A stretch of 64,000 bases of DNA from Flavobacterium noncentrifugens (GTDB taxonomy: Bacteria > Bacteroidota > Bacteroidia > Flavobacteriales > Flavobacteriaceae), in NCBI RefSeq assembly GCF_900100375.1, contig NZ_FNEZ01000003.1, forward strand, positions 62,001-126,000, written 5' to 3'. The position numbers were made by a program, and so were the translations under genes. The notes beneath the pieces were generated by a model. The model was not told where the DNA came from. It saw only the letters and a list, made by a program, of their open reading frames with translations, and made no database searches. Shown here in pieces: positions 43,296 to 51,187 of this stretch. Every line of letters starts with the position of its first letter. Position 1 is the first letter of the stretch.

Positions 43296-44870
43296 ATGCT
43301 CTTCAACCTCAAAACCAAGATTTGGCTTACGATCTGCTCCATTGTACTGATCTACTCGTTCTTTACACTATATTACTTTCCACAGCAGCAAGGCACCTTA
43401 TTGGTTAATAATTATGAAAATGAAGTCCAGAACCTGGCCAATACCGTTGCGCTCGGCGTCAAAATCGCAATCAACGAGCAAAACTTTGAAGGCGTGCAAA
43501 CGGCCATGGAATTTGTAAAAGGAGATCCGCGGCTGCAATTTATCAGCATGGTACAATCCGATACCGTGTGGAATGCAAGTCGTGACAAATTCAAAATCAA
43601 GCAAACCGTATTCAAGACTTTCCCCGAAAAAGAGCACCTGAGCCCCAACATTTCTTCAAATGATTCCCTGATCGTTAAAAAGGCGCCGTTCTCGACGGGC
43701 ATGCTGTCGGGTTCGATCATGCTCGGTTTCAATACCAAAGGCATCGAGGCCAGTAAAGCACGAATTAAAATTACGTCGGTCATTGTCAGTGGCATCGTGC
43801 TGCTCTTCGGAATTCTGCTCGGCTTCTGGCTTGCCAAAAATATTTCGGTACCCGTGCTTGCGCTACGCGATGCAGCTCGAAAAGTGGGCGAAGGCGACTT
43901 AAACCAAAAAATCAAACGCATCCACCGGGATGAAATTGGCCAGCTTGAAAAAGCATTCAACAAAATGATTGACGACCTGGATAAGACCAGAAGTGACCTC
44001 AACGAAAAAAATGTTGTGCTGTCTGCCACGAATGAAACCCTTAGCGACACATTGGTCCAATTAAAAACAACGCATGCACAGCTGATCCAATCGGAAAAAA
44101 TGGCATCTTTGGGAGAACTCACTGCCGGCATCGCGCATGAGATCCAGAACCCATTGAACTTTGTCAACAATTTTTCGGAAGTCAGCATCGAGCTTATCGC
44201 AGAAATCCTTGAAGAAAAAGCCAAAGCCCCAACAGCACGCGATGAAGCGCTCGAAGCGGAGCTTTTGGAAGACATTTCAAACAATCTTGAAAAAATAGCA
44301 CACCACGGCAAGCGCGCCGATGGCATTGTCAAAGGCATGCTCCAGCATTCGCGCAGCAGCTCGGGCATAAAGGAGCCGTTTGATGTCAATGCCTTGGCAG
44401 ATGAATACCTGCGCCTCGCCTACCACGGTTTGCGGGCAAAAGACAAAAGCTTCAACGCCGATCTGAAGACCAATTTCGAAGCGGCACTTCCAAAGGCCAT
44501 GATGATCCCGCAGGACGTAGGCCGGGTATTGCTGAATTTGTTTACCAATGCCTTTTATGCCACACGGCAAAAGCAGCTTTCCGACAGCAACTTCAGGCCC
44601 GTACTCGAAGTCACTACGCGGCAAATCCCAAATGCAGTTGAAATTGTCGTAAAAGACAATGGTACTGGCATTCCCGATGCGATCAAAGACAAGATCCTAC
44701 AGCCATTCTTTACAACCAAACCAACAGGCGAAGGTACCGGATTGGGTTTAAGCCTCAGTTACGATATCGTGGTCAAAGAGCACGGAGGGACGATTGCCAT
44801 TGACAGCAAAGAAGGCGAATACAGCATCTTTACGATCACGCTTCCAAACGGGCAGAAAAGTAATTCATAA
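43296..44870 (+). CDS. HAMP-containing sensor histidine kinase
   Basis: A 524-residue membrane kinase. Transmembrane helix 1 spans ~10-28, the periplasmic sensor domain ~29-158, helix 2 ~160-180, and HAMP ~181-235. A coiled coil follows to ~265, then a HisKA domain with His281 in AGIAHEIQNPLNFVNNFSE, then an ATPase domain with the N-box NLFTNAFYA and G-boxes DNGTGIP and GEGTGLGLSL. The long helix after the His (SIELIAEILEEKAKAP...) is characteristic of kinases found with cyclase-linked receivers. The gene follows the binding protein by 58 bp and precedes two receiver genes, so the signal probably flows binding protein to kinase to receivers. Confidence 0.94.
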   Translation: MLFNLKTKIWLTICSIVLIYSFFTLYYFPQQQGTLLVNNYENEVQNLANTVALGVKIAINEQNFEGVQTAMEFVKGDPRLQFISMVQSDTVWNASRDKFKIKQTVFKTFPEKEHLSPNISSNDSLIVKKAPFSTGMLSGSIMLGFNTKGIEASKARIKITSVIVSGIVLLFGILLGFWLAKNISVPVLALRDAARKVGEGDLNQKIKRIHRDEIGQLEKAFNKMIDDLDKTRSDLNEKNVVLSATNETLSDTLVQLKTTHAQLIQSEKMASLGELTAGIAHEIQNPLNFVNNFSEVSIELIAEILEEKAKAPTARDEALEAELLEDISNNLEKIAHHGKRADGIVKGMLQHSRSSSGIKEPFDVNALADEYLRLAYHGLRAKDKSFNADLKTNFEAALPKAMMIPQDVGRVLLNLFTNAFYATRQKQLSDSNFRPVLEVTTRQIPNAVEIVVKDNGTGIPDAIKDKILQPFFTTKPTGEGTGLGLSLSYDIVVKEHGGTIAIDSKEGEYSIFTITLPNGQKSNS

Positions 44871-44950
44871 CTATTTTTAAAACAGGCAGGAATCACTACA
44901 TTAGCAAAACGCAAAAATCAGGAACCAACACAGTAAAGCCAGCGAAGCAC

Positions 44951-45328
44951 ATGAAAATATTGGTAGTAGATGACGAAGCCGACGTAGAATCCTTGTTTTT
45001 ACAGCGCTTCCGCAAAGAAATCAGGAGTGGGGAAATTGAATTTGATTTTGCCCTTTCCGGGGAAGCAGCGCTTTCGTATTTGGGCGCACACCATTCGGAA
45101 GTAATCCTGATCCTGTCGGATATCAACATGCCCGGCATGAGTGGCATCGAACTGCTTTCAAAAATCCGGACCGCTTTTAGTGCACCACCACCCATGGTGA
45201 TGATGGTTACGGCTTATGGTGATGAAGAAAACCACCGGCAGGCCATTGCCAATGGCGCGAACGACTTCCTGACCAAACCGCTCGATTTTGCATTGTTAAA
45301 AGACAAACTTAAACACCTTTCCCTATAA
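44951..45328 (+). CDS. Single-domain response regulator
   Basis: A 125-residue receiver with Asp8/Asp9, phospho-acceptor Asp57 (LSDINMPGMSG), Thr87 and Lys109 (LTKPLD). It has no output domain. It overlaps the next gene by one base (TAATG) and follows the histidine kinase by 80 bp, so it is probably phosphorylated by that kinase and acts by protein contact or as a shared phosphate sink with the receiver-cyclase. Confidence 0.92.
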   Translation: MKILVVDDEADVESLFLQRFRKEIRSGEIEFDFALSGEAALSYLGAHHSEVILILSDINMPGMSGIELLSKIRTAFSAPPPMVMMVTAYGDEENHRQAIANGANDFLTKPLDFALLKDKLKHLSL

Positions 45329-46371
45329 TGGCCAAGATATTGGTAGTTGATGATGAACCGGATTTGGAAATCCTGATGAAGCAAAAATTCCGTAAAAAAA
45401 TACGCGAAGGCGCTTACGAATTCGTTTTCGCACAGAATGGCGAAGAAGCGCTGCAAAAAGTGATGGAGCACCCGGATCTCGACCTGATCCTGAGTGATAT
45501 CAACATGCCGGTGATGGACGGGCTCACGCTGCTCACACGCCTTCCTGAAGCCAATCCTGCATTGAAAGCGGTCGTGGTTTCGGCTTATGGCGACATGCAG
45601 AACATCCGCTCGGCGATGAACAAAGGCGCTTTCGACTTTGTATGCAAGCCTGTAGATTTCGACGATCTTGACCTTACAATAGAGAAAACCATTTTATACG
45701 TACAACAGATCCAGCAAACCATACAGGCCATCAAGGAAAACAACATCCTCAAAATGTATGTCGATGAGAATGTGCTGAACTTTATGGCGCATAAGGAGTT
45801 TGAAACCAGCCTTTTAAAGAATGAAATGCTTGATGCAACGGTAATTTTTCTGGACGTATGCGGATTTACGGCAATCACCGAAAAGATTCCCGCCAATACG
45901 GTAGTCACGTTGCTAAATTCGATATTTGATACGATCGTTGCCGAGATCATCCTGCAAAATGGTCATGTCGATAAGTTCATGGGCGATGCCGTGATGGCCG
46001 TGTTCCGTGGCGAATTCCACCTCGACCGTGCCATTGATGCGGCACTTGCGATCCGCGATAAGCTTTCCCGTGCCGAAGAATTGGTTTTCGGAGACATTAC
46101 TTTTAAACCTGAAATATCTATCGGCATCAATTCGGGCGAAATGGTTTCGGGAAATATCGGATCGGAATCATTGAAACGGCTCGATTATACCGTCATTGGC
46201 GATGTGGTCAACCTGTCTCAAAGGCTGCAATCGGTTGCTAAACCCGGACAGATCCTTATTACCGAGGAAACCTTCCATAAGGCAAAAGAATCTTTCAGCT
46301 GTTTGCCCGCGGGTGAATTTACGCTGAAGAACAAAGCGAAGGTTGTCGTAACTTATGAAGTAACCGAATAA
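45328..46371 (+). CDS. Response regulator with class III adenylate cyclase output
   Basis: A 347-residue protein. An N-terminal receiver (Asp57 in LSDINMPVMDG, Lys107 in VCKPVDF) joins through a helical linker (~118-165) to a class III cyclase domain. Metal ligands are Asp176 (FLDVCGFT) and Asp220 (GDAVMAVF). Purine-specifying Lys216 (DKFMGD) and Thr288 (DYTVIGD), and transition-state Asn295 and Arg299 (VNLSQRL), are all present. The Lys/Thr pair matches cyanobacterial CyaC-type adenylate cyclases, so cAMP is the predicted product. It is translationally coupled to the preceding receiver and is the output of the kinase cassette. Confidence 0.93.
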   Translation: MAKILVVDDEPDLEILMKQKFRKKIREGAYEFVFAQNGEEALQKVMEHPDLDLILSDINMPVMDGLTLLTRLPEANPALKAVVVSAYGDMQNIRSAMNKGAFDFVCKPVDFDDLDLTIEKTILYVQQIQQTIQAIKENNILKMYVDENVLNFMAHKEFETSLLKNEMLDATVIFLDVCGFTAITEKIPANTVVTLLNSIFDTIVAEIILQNGHVDKFMGDAVMAVFRGEFHLDRAIDAALAIRDKLSRAEELVFGDITFKPEISIGINSGEMVSGNIGSESLKRLDYTVIGDVVNLSQRLQSVAKPGQILITEETFHKAKESFSCLPAGEFTLKNKAKVVVTYEVTE

Positions 46372-46374
46372 ATT

Positions 46375-47244
46375 TTAATGACGTGCTTTCCTGCTTAATA
46401 CGCCGCCTGCGGTTTCCTTGATCACATTCGTGAATACGAATGCTTTCGGGTCAAGGTCGTGAACAATATTCTTGAGTTTCCGCAATTCGAGGCGGGTAAC
46501 CACAGTAAAAACAATGTCGCAAGGTGCGCTGATGTTGAAACTGTCTTTTAAGAAACCGCGTTCGCCTTTGTAAACGGTGATGCCACGTCCAAGCCGCATC
46601 ACGAGCTCTTCCTTGATCAGTTCACTTTGGCCAGAGATAATGGTTACCCCAGTAAATTCTTCAATCCCTTCAACAACGAAATTGATCGCGCGTGATGCGC
46701 TGTAATAGGTCAGTATGGAATATAATGCCGTTGGCAATCCCAGCTTCACCGCGGCAATCAGGAAAATGACAATGTTGATGCCCAGGATGATCTCGCTGAT
46801 CGTAAAACTCACGCGTTTTCCGGTGTACAAGGCCAGTACTTCTACTCCATCAAGCGCATATCCGCCGCGCATGGCCATTCCGATCCCGATTCCCATAAAG
46901 GCACCGCCAAAGATAGACACCAGCAATTTATCGGAAGTGATTTGCGGATAAGGGACAAACAGCAGGCACAGGGCCAGCCCGACAATCCCTAGAAGCGTTT
47001 TGAAAGCAAACTTTTTATTGACCTGAAAGGCGGCCATCAGCACCAACGGCATATTGACCACCACAATGACATAACCAATATTCCAATGGTAAAGTTCGTG
47101 CAGTAACAGCGAAACCCCCGTGACACCGCCATCAAAGAAATGATTCGGGATCAGGAAACCTTTGAGCGCAAATCCGCAAAAAAGGATCCCGATAGTCACA
47201 TACATCACATCGATGAGGCCGTATTTGATCAGCTGTTCTTTCAT
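46375..47244 (-). CDS. YitT family membrane protein (DUF161 plus DUF2179)
   Basis: A 289-residue protein with about five membrane helices in the first ~200 residues (VMYVTIGILFCGFALKGFLIP near residue 14, a further GVTGVSLLLHEL segment, then IGMAMRGGYALDGVEVLALYTG). A C-terminal DUF2179 cytoplasmic domain follows (FTGVTIISGQSELIKEELV..., YKGERGFL, TVVTRLELRKLKNIVHDLDP). The family is widespread, with unknown transport or sensing function. It is co-oriented with and overlaps the end region of the HD-domain gene upstream by one base, so they form a two-gene unit converging on the cyclase gene. Confidence 0.88.
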   Translation of the reverse strand: MKEQLIKYGLIDVMYVTIGILFCGFALKGFLIPNHFFDGGVTGVSLLLHELYHWNIGYVIVVVNMPLVLMAAFQVNKKFAFKTLLGIVGLALCLLFVPYPQITSDKLLVSIFGGAFMGIGIGMAMRGGYALDGVEVLALYTGKRVSFTISEIILGINIVIFLIAAVKLGLPTALYSILTYYSASRAINFVVEGIEEFTGVTIISGQSELIKEELVMRLGRGITVYKGERGFLKDSFNISAPCDIVFTVVTRLELRKLKNIVHDLDPKAFVFTNVIKETAGGVLSRKARH

Positions 47245-47245
47245 T

Positions 47246-47827
47246 TTATATTTTGTTATTGGACAACAATTGGTTTAAATGCGACTGTTTTTTCTCATTC
47301 CTCAAACTTTGGGCGGTGGCCGTAAAATAATGGTGGTTTTGGAGAAATTGTACCTGTAATGCATCCCAGTCGATTTCATTGGCAATAATCCCGGCCGCCT
47401 GCAATTCCCGGTAGAGCCTGTTCCCGATCTCGAAAAAATCATCCCTTCCCAGGTAATCCAGATCGGCATCACAAATGATCTGCTCCAATAAAGAATGCGG
47501 CTGTTGCGGCAATTTGGTCGCCATAATAATCCCGCAAATGGTGTCGATATCCGCCTCAGCATAATTAAATCCAGGCAAAGTCGCGCGAACGATGTTGCAA
47601 GAGATGTCCTCATGATTTTCCCGCTGGTGCAGGTAGCCAGAATCGTGGTATAGTGCAGCTAAGAGTAGCAACCTGGTATCGGCTGTGGTAACGCTTTCTT
47701 TTTCTGCAAGGAATTTTGATGTGTCGTATACATCCATGGTATGGTCAATGGAATGATAATACAGATCGGGCGCTAAATCACGCTTCAGCATTTTTAAGAT
47801 AAATTGTGATTCCGGTAGTTGGAGCAT
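47246..47827 (-). CDS. HD-domain protein (possible metal-dependent phosphohydrolase)
   Basis: A 193-residue soluble protein with the HD superfamily motifs in order: His25/His29 (YYHSIDHT), His61-Asp62 (ALYHDSGY), His72 (NHEDIS) and Asp in CDADLDYLGR. HD proteins hydrolyse nucleotides or cyclic nucleotides. It faces the adenylate cyclase across YitT, which makes a cAMP phosphodiesterase role tempting but unproven, because the HD-only domain does not define the substrate. Confidence 0.82.
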   Translation of the reverse strand: MLQLPESQFILKMLKRDLAPDLYYHSIDHTMDVYDTSKFLAEKESVTTADTRLLLLAALYHDSGYLHQRENHEDISCNIVRATLPGFNYAEADIDTICGIIMATKLPQQPHSLLEQIICDADLDYLGRDDFFEIGNRLYRELQAAGIIANEIDWDALQVQFLQNHHYFTATAQSLRNEKKQSHLNQLLSNNKI

Positions 47828-47977
47828 AAAGCAAATATTACCGGCTAAAATAGTAATTTTTAGGTAATTGTAGCGGCTATGAACTGATTTGACCGTATTT
47901 TTTTATTTGCACCTGCACAAGCCGGCAGAAAGCTTGCTTTGTCTGTGCCCAATAATTGTATGGAATAGCGTTGCAAT

Positions 47978-48118
47978 TTGACTCATAAAACCCAAAACCA
48001 CACCCTCTATACAGAAGTACTGACAGACAGCACCGGGCAGCGTGTTTTTATCGACCGCTACGCAGCAGAAAATACTGCCAAACCGATTGCTAACAATAGC
48101 CGCGAACCCATTCATTAA
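47978..48118 (+). CDS. Possible short coding remnant or micro-protein
   Basis: An open frame of 46 residues from a TTG with plausible composition (HTLYTEVLTDSTGQRVFIDR then a polar tail ending EPIH). No ATG, promoter or homologue is recognised. It may be a gene fragment. The rest of 47828-48295 contains only a short hairpin (CCAATGC-ATC-GCATTGG at 48181-48197) and no other gene I can support. Confidence 0.25.
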   Translation: MTHKTQNHTLYTEVLTDSTGQRVFIDRYAAENTAKPIANNSREPIH

Positions 48119-48295
48119 ATTATTCCATCAATAAAACTTTGGGCTATATCTTCGGTACAGCCCGAAGTATGACTGAAAGGCCAATGCATCGCATTGGTCA
48201 ACAAAAGACCCTGCCAATGCGTTCTTCACCATGGCCGGAAAATAGCAACCGCGCCATCGAGGCCTTTTTGGGAAGCACCGCGTGACGGCCCTCCA

Positions 48296-48859
48296 TCAAT
48301 GCAGGCTCACCACGCGGTGGATCTGCCAAATGCCATCTTTCAAACGCCAGAAAATCATAAATTTACTGGGATGGCTTTCGCCCTGCTCTGCTGTATTTAC
48401 AAAACTGTGGTAACCAATCTCAACAGCCCCATAATTGGGAATGGAATATACTTCGATGCTGCCTTTGGTTAATTTCCGGGTCACCTTTCCACAGATGTTT
48501 TTATGGATGGATTCAATGAGTTCCTTTTTTGATGTGGTGAGTCCGCCGCGGTCGTGGTAAAACTCGATATCATCGGCAGTGAGTTCGGTCATTTTGTCGA
48601 GCTTGCAATGGTTGTAGGTATCAAAATACAGGCTGTCTAAAGTTGTGATGGTCTTGTAGAGCGGTTCATCTGCGGGTACATACGGCTTCGGAGTGTAGCG
48701 TTCAGCGGATGCCTGTGCCTGTCCGGCTGTTCCAAATAAAAGCAGGCTGCCGAAAATAAACGTGAAGATTGATTTTTTACACCCGCTTGGACAATTGTTG
48801 TTTTGGAAGTCATGACCCGGGCCAGAAAGGTGAACGGATGAAATAATCTTTGATTTCAT
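48296..48859 (-). CDS. Exported NTF2-like (DUF4440/SnoaL-type) protein
   Basis: A 187-residue protein. An N-terminal signal or anchor segment (FTFIFGSLLLFGTAGQAQA) precedes a ~120-residue NTF2-like domain: a LDSLYFDTYNHCKLDKMTEL helix, a DDIEFYHDRGGLTTSKKELI strand and the C-terminal FMIFWRLKDGIWQIHRVVSL. These small cone-shaped domains bind or isomerise small ligands; no catalytic set is clear. A decayed second copy of the C-terminal strand lies at 60423-60494. The long N-terminus before the hydrophobic segment suggests the true start may be later. Confidence 0.75.
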   Translation of the reverse strand: MKSKIISSVHLSGPGHDFQNNNCPSGCKKSIFTFIFGSLLLFGTAGQAQASAERYTPKPYVPADEPLYKTITTLDSLYFDTYNHCKLDKMTELTADDIEFYHDRGGLTTSKKELIESIHKNICGKVTRKLTKGSIEVYSIPNYGAVEIGYHSFVNTAEQGESHPSKFMIFWRLKDGIWQIHRVVSLH

Positions 48860-48957
48860 GATGATTGATTTATGTGTTAGTACAGCAGAAACACCTTTTG
48901 TTACAATCCGGCTGAAGCCAAAATACCTATACTAAAGAATCCGGGATTTGCCTGAAT

Positions 48958-48995
48958 AAAAAAATCCCCTTTGCATGCAGCAACAGGGGATTTTT
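48958..48995 (-). terminator. Terminator of the DUF1579-like gene
   Basis: An 11-bp perfect stem, AAAAATCCCCT (48960-48970) and AGGGGATTTTT (48985-48995). T-rich sequence follows on both strands, so it may also serve opposing transcription. It lies 28 bp past the minus-strand gene. Confidence 0.8.
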
Positions 48996-49022
48996 AAGCT
49001 TTTTATTCAACCGGGATGACCG

Positions 49023-49649
49023 CTAGACTTTTACGGCTTCAATAGTGCAATGCAGTTTCCAAGTTTCATTATCTGTCGAGATTTCGCGTCTTTCGGTATA
49101 GCTTTGATTATCGGACGCGAAATGAATGTTGATGCGTTCCCGATTTCCGGTGATTTGCCAGTCGTTTCCGCAAACTTTCACTTTGTAATGGCGCACATAA
49201 CCGGCATCGTCAAAATTGGTCAGGTACAGGTGCTTTTTTACGGCATGATAGCCCATAATGCATACCCCTTTAGACGTTTCAGCGCCAAACAGCATGTTCC
49301 AATCCCCTGAAAGGAAATGCCCACCGGGAACCCAGTCATACCTTTCAGTACCGTTGATCCTGCATCGGTCGCTGCCGGAATCAGCGCTGTCGGCACCACA
49401 CAGTTCCCATTGTCCTGCAAGCATCGACAGCAGTTTCATTTCTTCCTGCGGAAGCGTTTCGGGGCACTTATGAAGTTTTTCATTTGCTGCATTGGTAACG
49501 AGCTGCATGCGGCGGACTTCTATCTTTTCTGACAATGTGGGCGTTTTGACTAGCCTGTGTACAACCGTCATTTCTTCTTTGTCAGGCATTGTAAAAGTTG
49601 TAGTTTGAAAATTTTTCGTGTGGCTGTAACTTGTTTTCAGGAATTCCAT
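49023..49649 (-). CDS. DUF1579-like protein
   Basis: 208 residues from the ATG complementary to 49647-49649, chosen because a near-consensus -7 element (TACCTTTA, near 49677-49685) precedes it; a start 22 codons upstream is open but lies before that promoter. The C-terminal ~140 residues form a beta-barrel-like domain: LLSMLAGQWELCG, WVPGGHFLSGDWNM, GVCIMGYHAVKKHLYLTNFD, WQITGNRERINIHF, WKLHCTIEAVKV. This matches DUF1579, a lipocalin-like fold of unknown function, probably binding a small ligand. It is cytoplasmic and a single gene. Confidence 0.75.
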   Translation of the reverse strand: MEFLKTSYSHTKNFQTTTFTMPDKEEMTVVHRLVKTPTLSEKIEVRRMQLVTNAANEKLHKCPETLPQEEMKLLSMLAGQWELCGADSADSGSDRCRINGTERYDWVPGGHFLSGDWNMLFGAETSKGVCIMGYHAVKKHLYLTNFDDAGYVRHYKVKVCGNDWQITGNRERINIHFASDNQSYTERREISTDNETWKLHCTIEAVKV

Positions 49650-49872
49650 AAGTAGGTTTATAATAGGTTGGGACTGTAAAGGTATCTGAAGCCTGCCAGC
49701 CGATGTTACATCCATAACCTTTAATGTTGCAGCATTAGATTAAAATGCTGTTATTATGCAATTTAGCATTTGCCTCTTTAATATTCCTGACGTTTTTTGG
49801 TGCCGTTCGACATTAAAAGACCTGAACTTGCAAATTTCAAAACATAAGAAATATGACTACCTATTGAAACAA

Positions 49873-49901
49873 CAAAGCCCCTTCTAAAAAGCGGGGCTTT
49901 G
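49873..49901 (-). terminator. Terminator of the luciferase-like oxidoreductase gene
   Basis: A 9-bp perfect stem, CAAAGCCCC (49873-49881) and GGGGCTTTG (49893-49901), 20 bp past the stop of the leftward gene. The U-tract is weak. Confidence 0.7.
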
Positions 49902-49921
49902 CAGTATTATTTTCAAAAAGA

Positions 49922-50944
49922 TTAACGCCAACCCAGTGCCGGTGCGATGTATTTCAATATTGCCGAAAGCACATGGACATTGTAGTCAACGCCCAAAGTG
50001 TTGGGTATGGTCAGCAGCAGCGTATCGGCTTCCCGGATCGCTTCGTCCTGAGCCAGTTCTGCGATGAGCTTATCGGGTTCGGCTGCATAACTCTTTCCGA
50101 AGATGGCCCGTTTATCACTTTCAATATAACCAAAACTGTCGGCTCCTCTGCCCTGCTGTCCAAAGTATTGCCTGTCCTGATCGGTGACCAGCGGAAAGAT
50201 CGAGCGGCTTACAGAAACCCTTGCTTCACGCTGGTGCCCTGCCTTTTTCCATGCTTCTTTATACAGCCTGATTTGCTCGGCCTGCTGGATGTGGAAAGGT
50301 TTGCCATTCTCGTCATATTTCAGTGTAGAACTTTGCAGGTACATCCCTTTTTCGGCTGCCCAGACAGCGGTAGCATTTGATGCTGCACCCCACCAGATCC
50401 GCTCCCTCAGTCCTTTGGAATGCGGTTCGAGGCGCAACAGGCCTGGCGGATTTGGAAACATCGGGTTCGGGTTTGGCTGTGCAAATCCGACACCATTCAG
50501 CCTTTCGAGAAACTCCAAAGCTTTGTTGCGTCCCATGTCTGCATCTGTTTCACCTGCTTTAGGTTCGTAACCAAAATGGCGCCACCCTTCAATGACCTGT
50601 TCCGGTGATCCCCTGCTGATCCCCAATTGCAAACGCCCGCCCGAGATCAGGTCGGCCGCACCTGCATCTTCCACCATATATAGTGGGTTTTCATACCGCA
50701 TATCGATGACTCCCGTTCCAATCTCTATTTTGTTTGTCTTGGCGCCAATAGCCGAAAGCAAAGGAAATGGTGACGCCAGTTGACTCGCAAAATGGTGTAC
50801 GCGGAAATACGCGCCATTCAAACCGATTTCCTCGGCAGCAACGGCCAGATCTATTGACTGGAGCAGCGTATCGCCTGCCGTACGCGCCTGATAGGAAGGA
50901 TGGTCAGCCCAATGCCCAAAAGATAAAAATCCTATTTTCTTCAT
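49922..50944 (-). CDS. LLM class flavin-dependent oxidoreductase (luciferase-like)
   Basis: A 340-residue TIM-barrel flavoprotein. The N-terminal FLSFGHWADHPSYQART, EIGLNGAYFRVHHF, the IGTGVIDMRYENPLYMVEDA stretch and GRLQLGISRGSPEQ are typical of bacterial luciferase-like monooxygenases using reduced FMN. The substrate is not known; family members oxidise alkanals, alkanesulfonates, EDTA and many others. It has its own promoter (exact -7 at 50968-50975) and terminator, and is divergent from the TPR-LuxR regulator. Confidence 0.92.
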   Translation of the reverse strand: MKKIGFLSFGHWADHPSYQARTAGDTLLQSIDLAVAAEEIGLNGAYFRVHHFASQLASPFPLLSAIGAKTNKIEIGTGVIDMRYENPLYMVEDAGAADLISGGRLQLGISRGSPEQVIEGWRHFGYEPKAGETDADMGRNKALEFLERLNGVGFAQPNPNPMFPNPPGLLRLEPHSKGLRERIWWGAASNATAVWAAEKGMYLQSSTLKYDENGKPFHIQQAEQIRLYKEAWKKAGHQREARVSVSRSIFPLVTDQDRQYFGQQGRGADSFGYIESDKRAIFGKSYAAEPDKLIAELAQDEAIREADTLLLTIPNTLGVDYNVHVLSAILKYIAPALGWR

Positions 50945-50967
50945 AGTTTCGCTATATTAATACAATT

Positions 50968-50975
50968 CAAAGATA
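50968..50975 (-). promoter_or_regulatory. -7 element TATCTTTG for the luciferase-like gene
   Basis: An exact TAnnTTTG match, 23 bp before the ATG. Confidence 0.65.
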
Positions 50976-51158
50976 CGCATCATTATCGATTGCCTTTCCA
51001 TAGAAACTGTTTCTCTTTTGTTAAGATTTTCCATATCTTGACGTTGCGGAGAAAGCCTGAAAGCATAAGGCAGATAGGCTGTAACACTGGCATTTATTGT
51101 AGAAATGAGGCCGGCCAGTGCAACATGTATTGTTGTAGCATTTCTTTTGATATCTTTA

Positions 51159-51172
51159 TACATTTGAAGAAA
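51159..51172 (+). promoter_or_regulatory. -7 element of the TPR-LuxR regulator
   Basis: TACATTTG (51159-51166), an exact consensus, extended by GAAGAAA. The same 14-base string TACATTTGAAGAAA recurs at the promoter of the following T9SS protein gene (52934-52947). Confidence 0.65.
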
Positions 51173-51187
51173 ACAGCGAATCCTTAG

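Noticed and set aside
43412..44389. 325-residue open frame antisense to the HAMP histidine kinase
   Set aside because: Serine-rich, low-complexity composition with no motifs. It is a mirror of the well-supported kinase reading frame.
48194..48472. Rightward open frame opposite the NTF2-like gene
   Set aside because: Lies opposite conserved NTF2-like codons, with atypical composition.
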